Part shown: positions 62,401 through 64,000 of the stretch, one piece after another
How positions within the stretch are numbered: position 1 is the stretch's first letter
Layout of the letters: each line of letters starts with the position of its first letter
Origin: Rhodoblastus acidophilus
GTDB taxonomy: Bacteria; Pseudomonadota; Alphaproteobacteria; Rhizobiales; Beijerinckiaceae
Assembly: GCF_900187365.1 (NCBI RefSeq)
Contig: NZ_FYDG01000002.1
Span: 496,001-560,000 of the forward strand
Direction of reading: 5' to 3'
Length of the DNA stretch: 64,000 nucleotides
The notes under the pieces: generated by a model
The model's input: only the letters and a program-made list of their open reading frames with translations
The model's database searches: none
Told to the model about the DNA's origin: nothing
Translations under genes and position numbers: made by a program

Positions 62401-62937
62401 GTCAACTCCGCCTGTTACTGGCGAGCCCGGCGCGGCCTCCGCGGCTCACGGTGCGGGACGTTACGGACACGGTTCGGCCGCCGCCGATCGTCCCTGGGAT
62501 TGTGCCTGCCGCAGGTCCTCGCCCAGTGTCAGGGCGACGCGCGAGGAGCCGCCCCCGCGCATCGACAAGCTCAGGCCTGCGGACACGCGCAAGGGAAGGT
62601 CGTTTGCGTGCTGATGTCAAACGTAACAGTTCCGTTCTAAGCAAAAAATAAGACAGTGTTCATGCCGCATATGTGACAAAAATGAGGAATTTAACGAAAA
62701 ATATCAGTTATTTTGCCTAGTCTTTATTAAAGATTGCGCAATGAAATACATTTTTGCGTCTTGCGACTATTTCACAAAAGCCTAACGAACTCCGTAGTCT
62801 TGATGCCGCGCTTTGTGCGCGCTTCGTTCCCCGCTTTCCCTCCCGGCCGCAACGGCAGCGACGATGCGTGGCTCAACCGTTGTCATTCCGCGCGCATGCG
62901 CCTATGTCGGACTTTCCTGCGCCAGGGATGAAACAGG
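62401..62937. other. Intergenic region with AT-rich core
   Basis: This is a 537-base stretch between divergent genes. The first about 240 bases are GC-rich and hold no convincing gene. Positions about 62641-62790 are markedly AT-rich compared with the rest of the window, with several TATA-like hexamers, and the last about 150 bases return to high GC. It probably contains the promoters of the flanking genes. A perfect 10-bp palindrome sits at 62733-62742. Confidence 0.6.
62733..62742. promoter_or_regulatory. Palindrome ATTGCGCAAT, possible operator
   Basis: A perfect 10-bp palindrome lies in the AT-rich core upstream of the glycosyltransferase gene. It could be a binding site for a dimeric regulator. 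Such short palindromes also occur by chance. Confidence 0.35.
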
Positions 62938-64000
62938 ATGTCCACCCCGACCCTTTCGCATGAAGGCGCGGCTCGATCGCCTCTTCGTGACGCCATTGAT
63001 CCGGAAGCCGTCGAGGGCTTCGAATTTTTCCCGATCAATCTCGACTTTCCAGCAGAACTCGACGGCCTTTACGTCGAGTCCGGCGGTTTTTCCCGCGACG
63101 CCTCCGGCGCCCTCCGGCTTGAGGCGGGCGGCGCGCTGGCGTTCGACGGCTATTTCAGCGCGCTCTATGAGCGCGACCTCGCCGAGGCGCTGGGCGACCG
63201 CCCGCTCGAACTGCGGCTGGAGTTGCAAGGCGCCGGCCGCGTCGAACTGTGGCGCCGCCCCAGCGACGGACCCGCGCGCCTCGCGGCGTCGGAGGAAGTC
63301 GACGCGAAAAACGCTTTCGCAGTGACGCGCCTGCCGTTCGCGCTGGAGCCGGACGATTCCGCGCGGGGACGCTGGTGGTTCGCCCTCAAGGCGGACGGCG
63401 ACGGCCTGACGCTCCGGGCGGCGGCCTGGACCGTGCGGACCCGCGTCCTGCGGGCCGTGCGGCCGGAAATCGTGATCTGCACTTTTAGGCGCGAGACGCA
63501 GGTCGCGCGCAACGTCTCGCAATTACAGGCCTTTCTCGACGCCAAAGCCGTCGATTGGGGCGTCACCGTGGTCGATAATGCGGGAACGCTGATCCGCGCG
63601 CCGCATTGGAGCCAACGGGTCACATTGATCGCCCAGCGCAATGTCGGCGGCGCCGGCGGTTTTGCACGCGGCATTCTTGAAGCCATGCGGGCGGGCCGCG
63701 CCAGCCATGTCCTGCTGATGGATGACGACGCCGAGATCGACTGCGTCTCCGTGCTGCGCATGATCAACCTGTTCCGCCTCGATCCGCGCATCGACGTGTT
63801 TTACGGCGGCGCGCAGCTCGACGTGTTCGAGCCGCAAACGCTCGCCGACGCCGGCGCCTATTGGCGCCCCTCCGACTTCGAAAAGGTCGATCCGCGCCTG
63901 CCGCCCTGCGACCTCGCCAGCGACGCGGCGAAACAGGCGCTCGCGGCGCCCAGCGCGATCAATTTCAACGGCTGGTGGTTTTTCGGCGGCGCGATCGACT
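62938..64000 (+). CDS. Galactofuranosyltransferase-like GT2 enzyme, 3' end beyond window
   Basis: The first 354 codons of a larger glycosyltransferase. Residues about 1-170 form a beta-sandwich-like N-terminal domain (EFFPINLDFPAELDGLYVE) as in GlfT2. A GT-A domain then begins with VICTFRRETQVARNVSQ; NVGGAGGFARGI lies at about 235-246 and the metal-binding DDD at 262-264 (LLMDDDAEID). GlfT2-type enzymes polymerise or add galactofuranose to surface glycans. The start ATG 62938 follows AGGGATGA. The reading frame stays open to the end of the window. Confidence 0.82.
   Translation, partial: MSTPTLSHEGAARSPLRDAIDPEAVEGFEFFPINLDFPAELDGLYVESGGFSRDASGALRLEAGGALAFDGYFSALYERDLAEALGDRPLELRLELQGAGRVELWRRPSDGPARLAASEEVDAKNAFAVTRLPFALEPDDSARGRWWFALKADGDGLTLRAAAWTVRTRVLRAVRPEIVICTFRRETQVARNVSQLQAFLDAKAVDWGVTVVDNAGTLIRAPHWSQRVTLIAQRNVGGAGGFARGILEAMRAGRASHVLLMDDDAEIDCVSVLRMINLFRLDPRIDVFYGGAQLDVFEPQTLADAGAYWRPSDFEKVDPRLPPCDLASDAAKQALAAPSAINFNGWWFFGGAID

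Overview
The window comes from the chromosome of a high-GC alphaproteobacterium, most likely a member of the Rhizobiales (Hyphomicrobiales). Lineage markers are the CckA-CtrA phosphotransferase ChpT, the PhyR/NepR/EcfG general stress response module, an EipA (DUF1134) envelope protein, a DnaG primase without its zinc ligands, and a putative 6S RNA next to the 5-formyl-THF cyclo-ligase gene. A nearly complete classical menaquinone pathway beside ubiquinone-type genes (a COQ10-like protein and UbiE) points to a phototrophic or facultatively anaerobic relative such as Rhodoblastus. That genus assignment is inference. No transposase, integrase, CRISPR array or prophage gene was seen, so the window looks like core chromosome.

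Layout. 1-4.0 kb: a 3-oxoacid CoA-transferase pair (scoA and partial scoB), a TPR-methyltransferase, a small secreted protein, a coiled-coil membrane protein and EipA. 4.1-15 kb: chpT, tRNA-Ser(GGA), a COQ10-like gene, menA, a His-tailed EamA transporter, ubiE/menG, menF-menD-menB-menC with overlapping stop/start codons, convergent menE, and an orphan QueA-like barrel-domain gene. 15-24 kb: a CusF-like copper protein, a TetR regulator with a palindromic operator, an RND efflux operon with two adaptor subunits, a small membrane peptide with SCO1, two tandem DedA genes and an unknown gene. 24-29.7 kb: a class II aldolase coupled to a glyoxalase, a CDF transporter with an enlarged cytosolic part, a ribbon-helix-helix-like protein, a YebC regulator, a YmdB-like phosphodiesterase, 5-FTHF cyclo-ligase and 6S RNA. 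29.7-38.4 kb: rpoD and dnaG, then panB, a YfhO-like membrane protein and ribA. 38.5-39.9 kb: two paralogous single-span membrane proteins of unknown function. 40-49.5 kb: a complete glycogen operon glgP-glgB-glgC-glgA-glgX. 49.6-57 kb: penicillin-binding protein 1C coupled to a bacterial alpha-2-macroglobulin. 57-58.7 kb: ecfG and nepR divergent from phyR. 58.7-64 kb: a universal stress protein with an MBL-fold hydrolase, PHB depolymerase, a His-rich CHAP-like secreted protein, an AT-rich intergenic stretch, and a truncated galactofuranosyltransferase-like GT2 gene that runs off the window.

Functional themes: quinone biosynthesis (menF/D/B/C/E/A/G present; menH and a MenI-type thioesterase not seen), carbon-store metabolism (glycogen synthesis and breakdown, PHB mobilisation, ketone-body CoA transfer), envelope defence (alpha-2-macroglobulin/PBP1C, EipA, DedA) and stress control. 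A consensus EcfG promoter (GGAAC-N16-CGTT) precedes nepR-ecfG. An equally perfect match precedes panB and a near match precedes the RHH-like gene.
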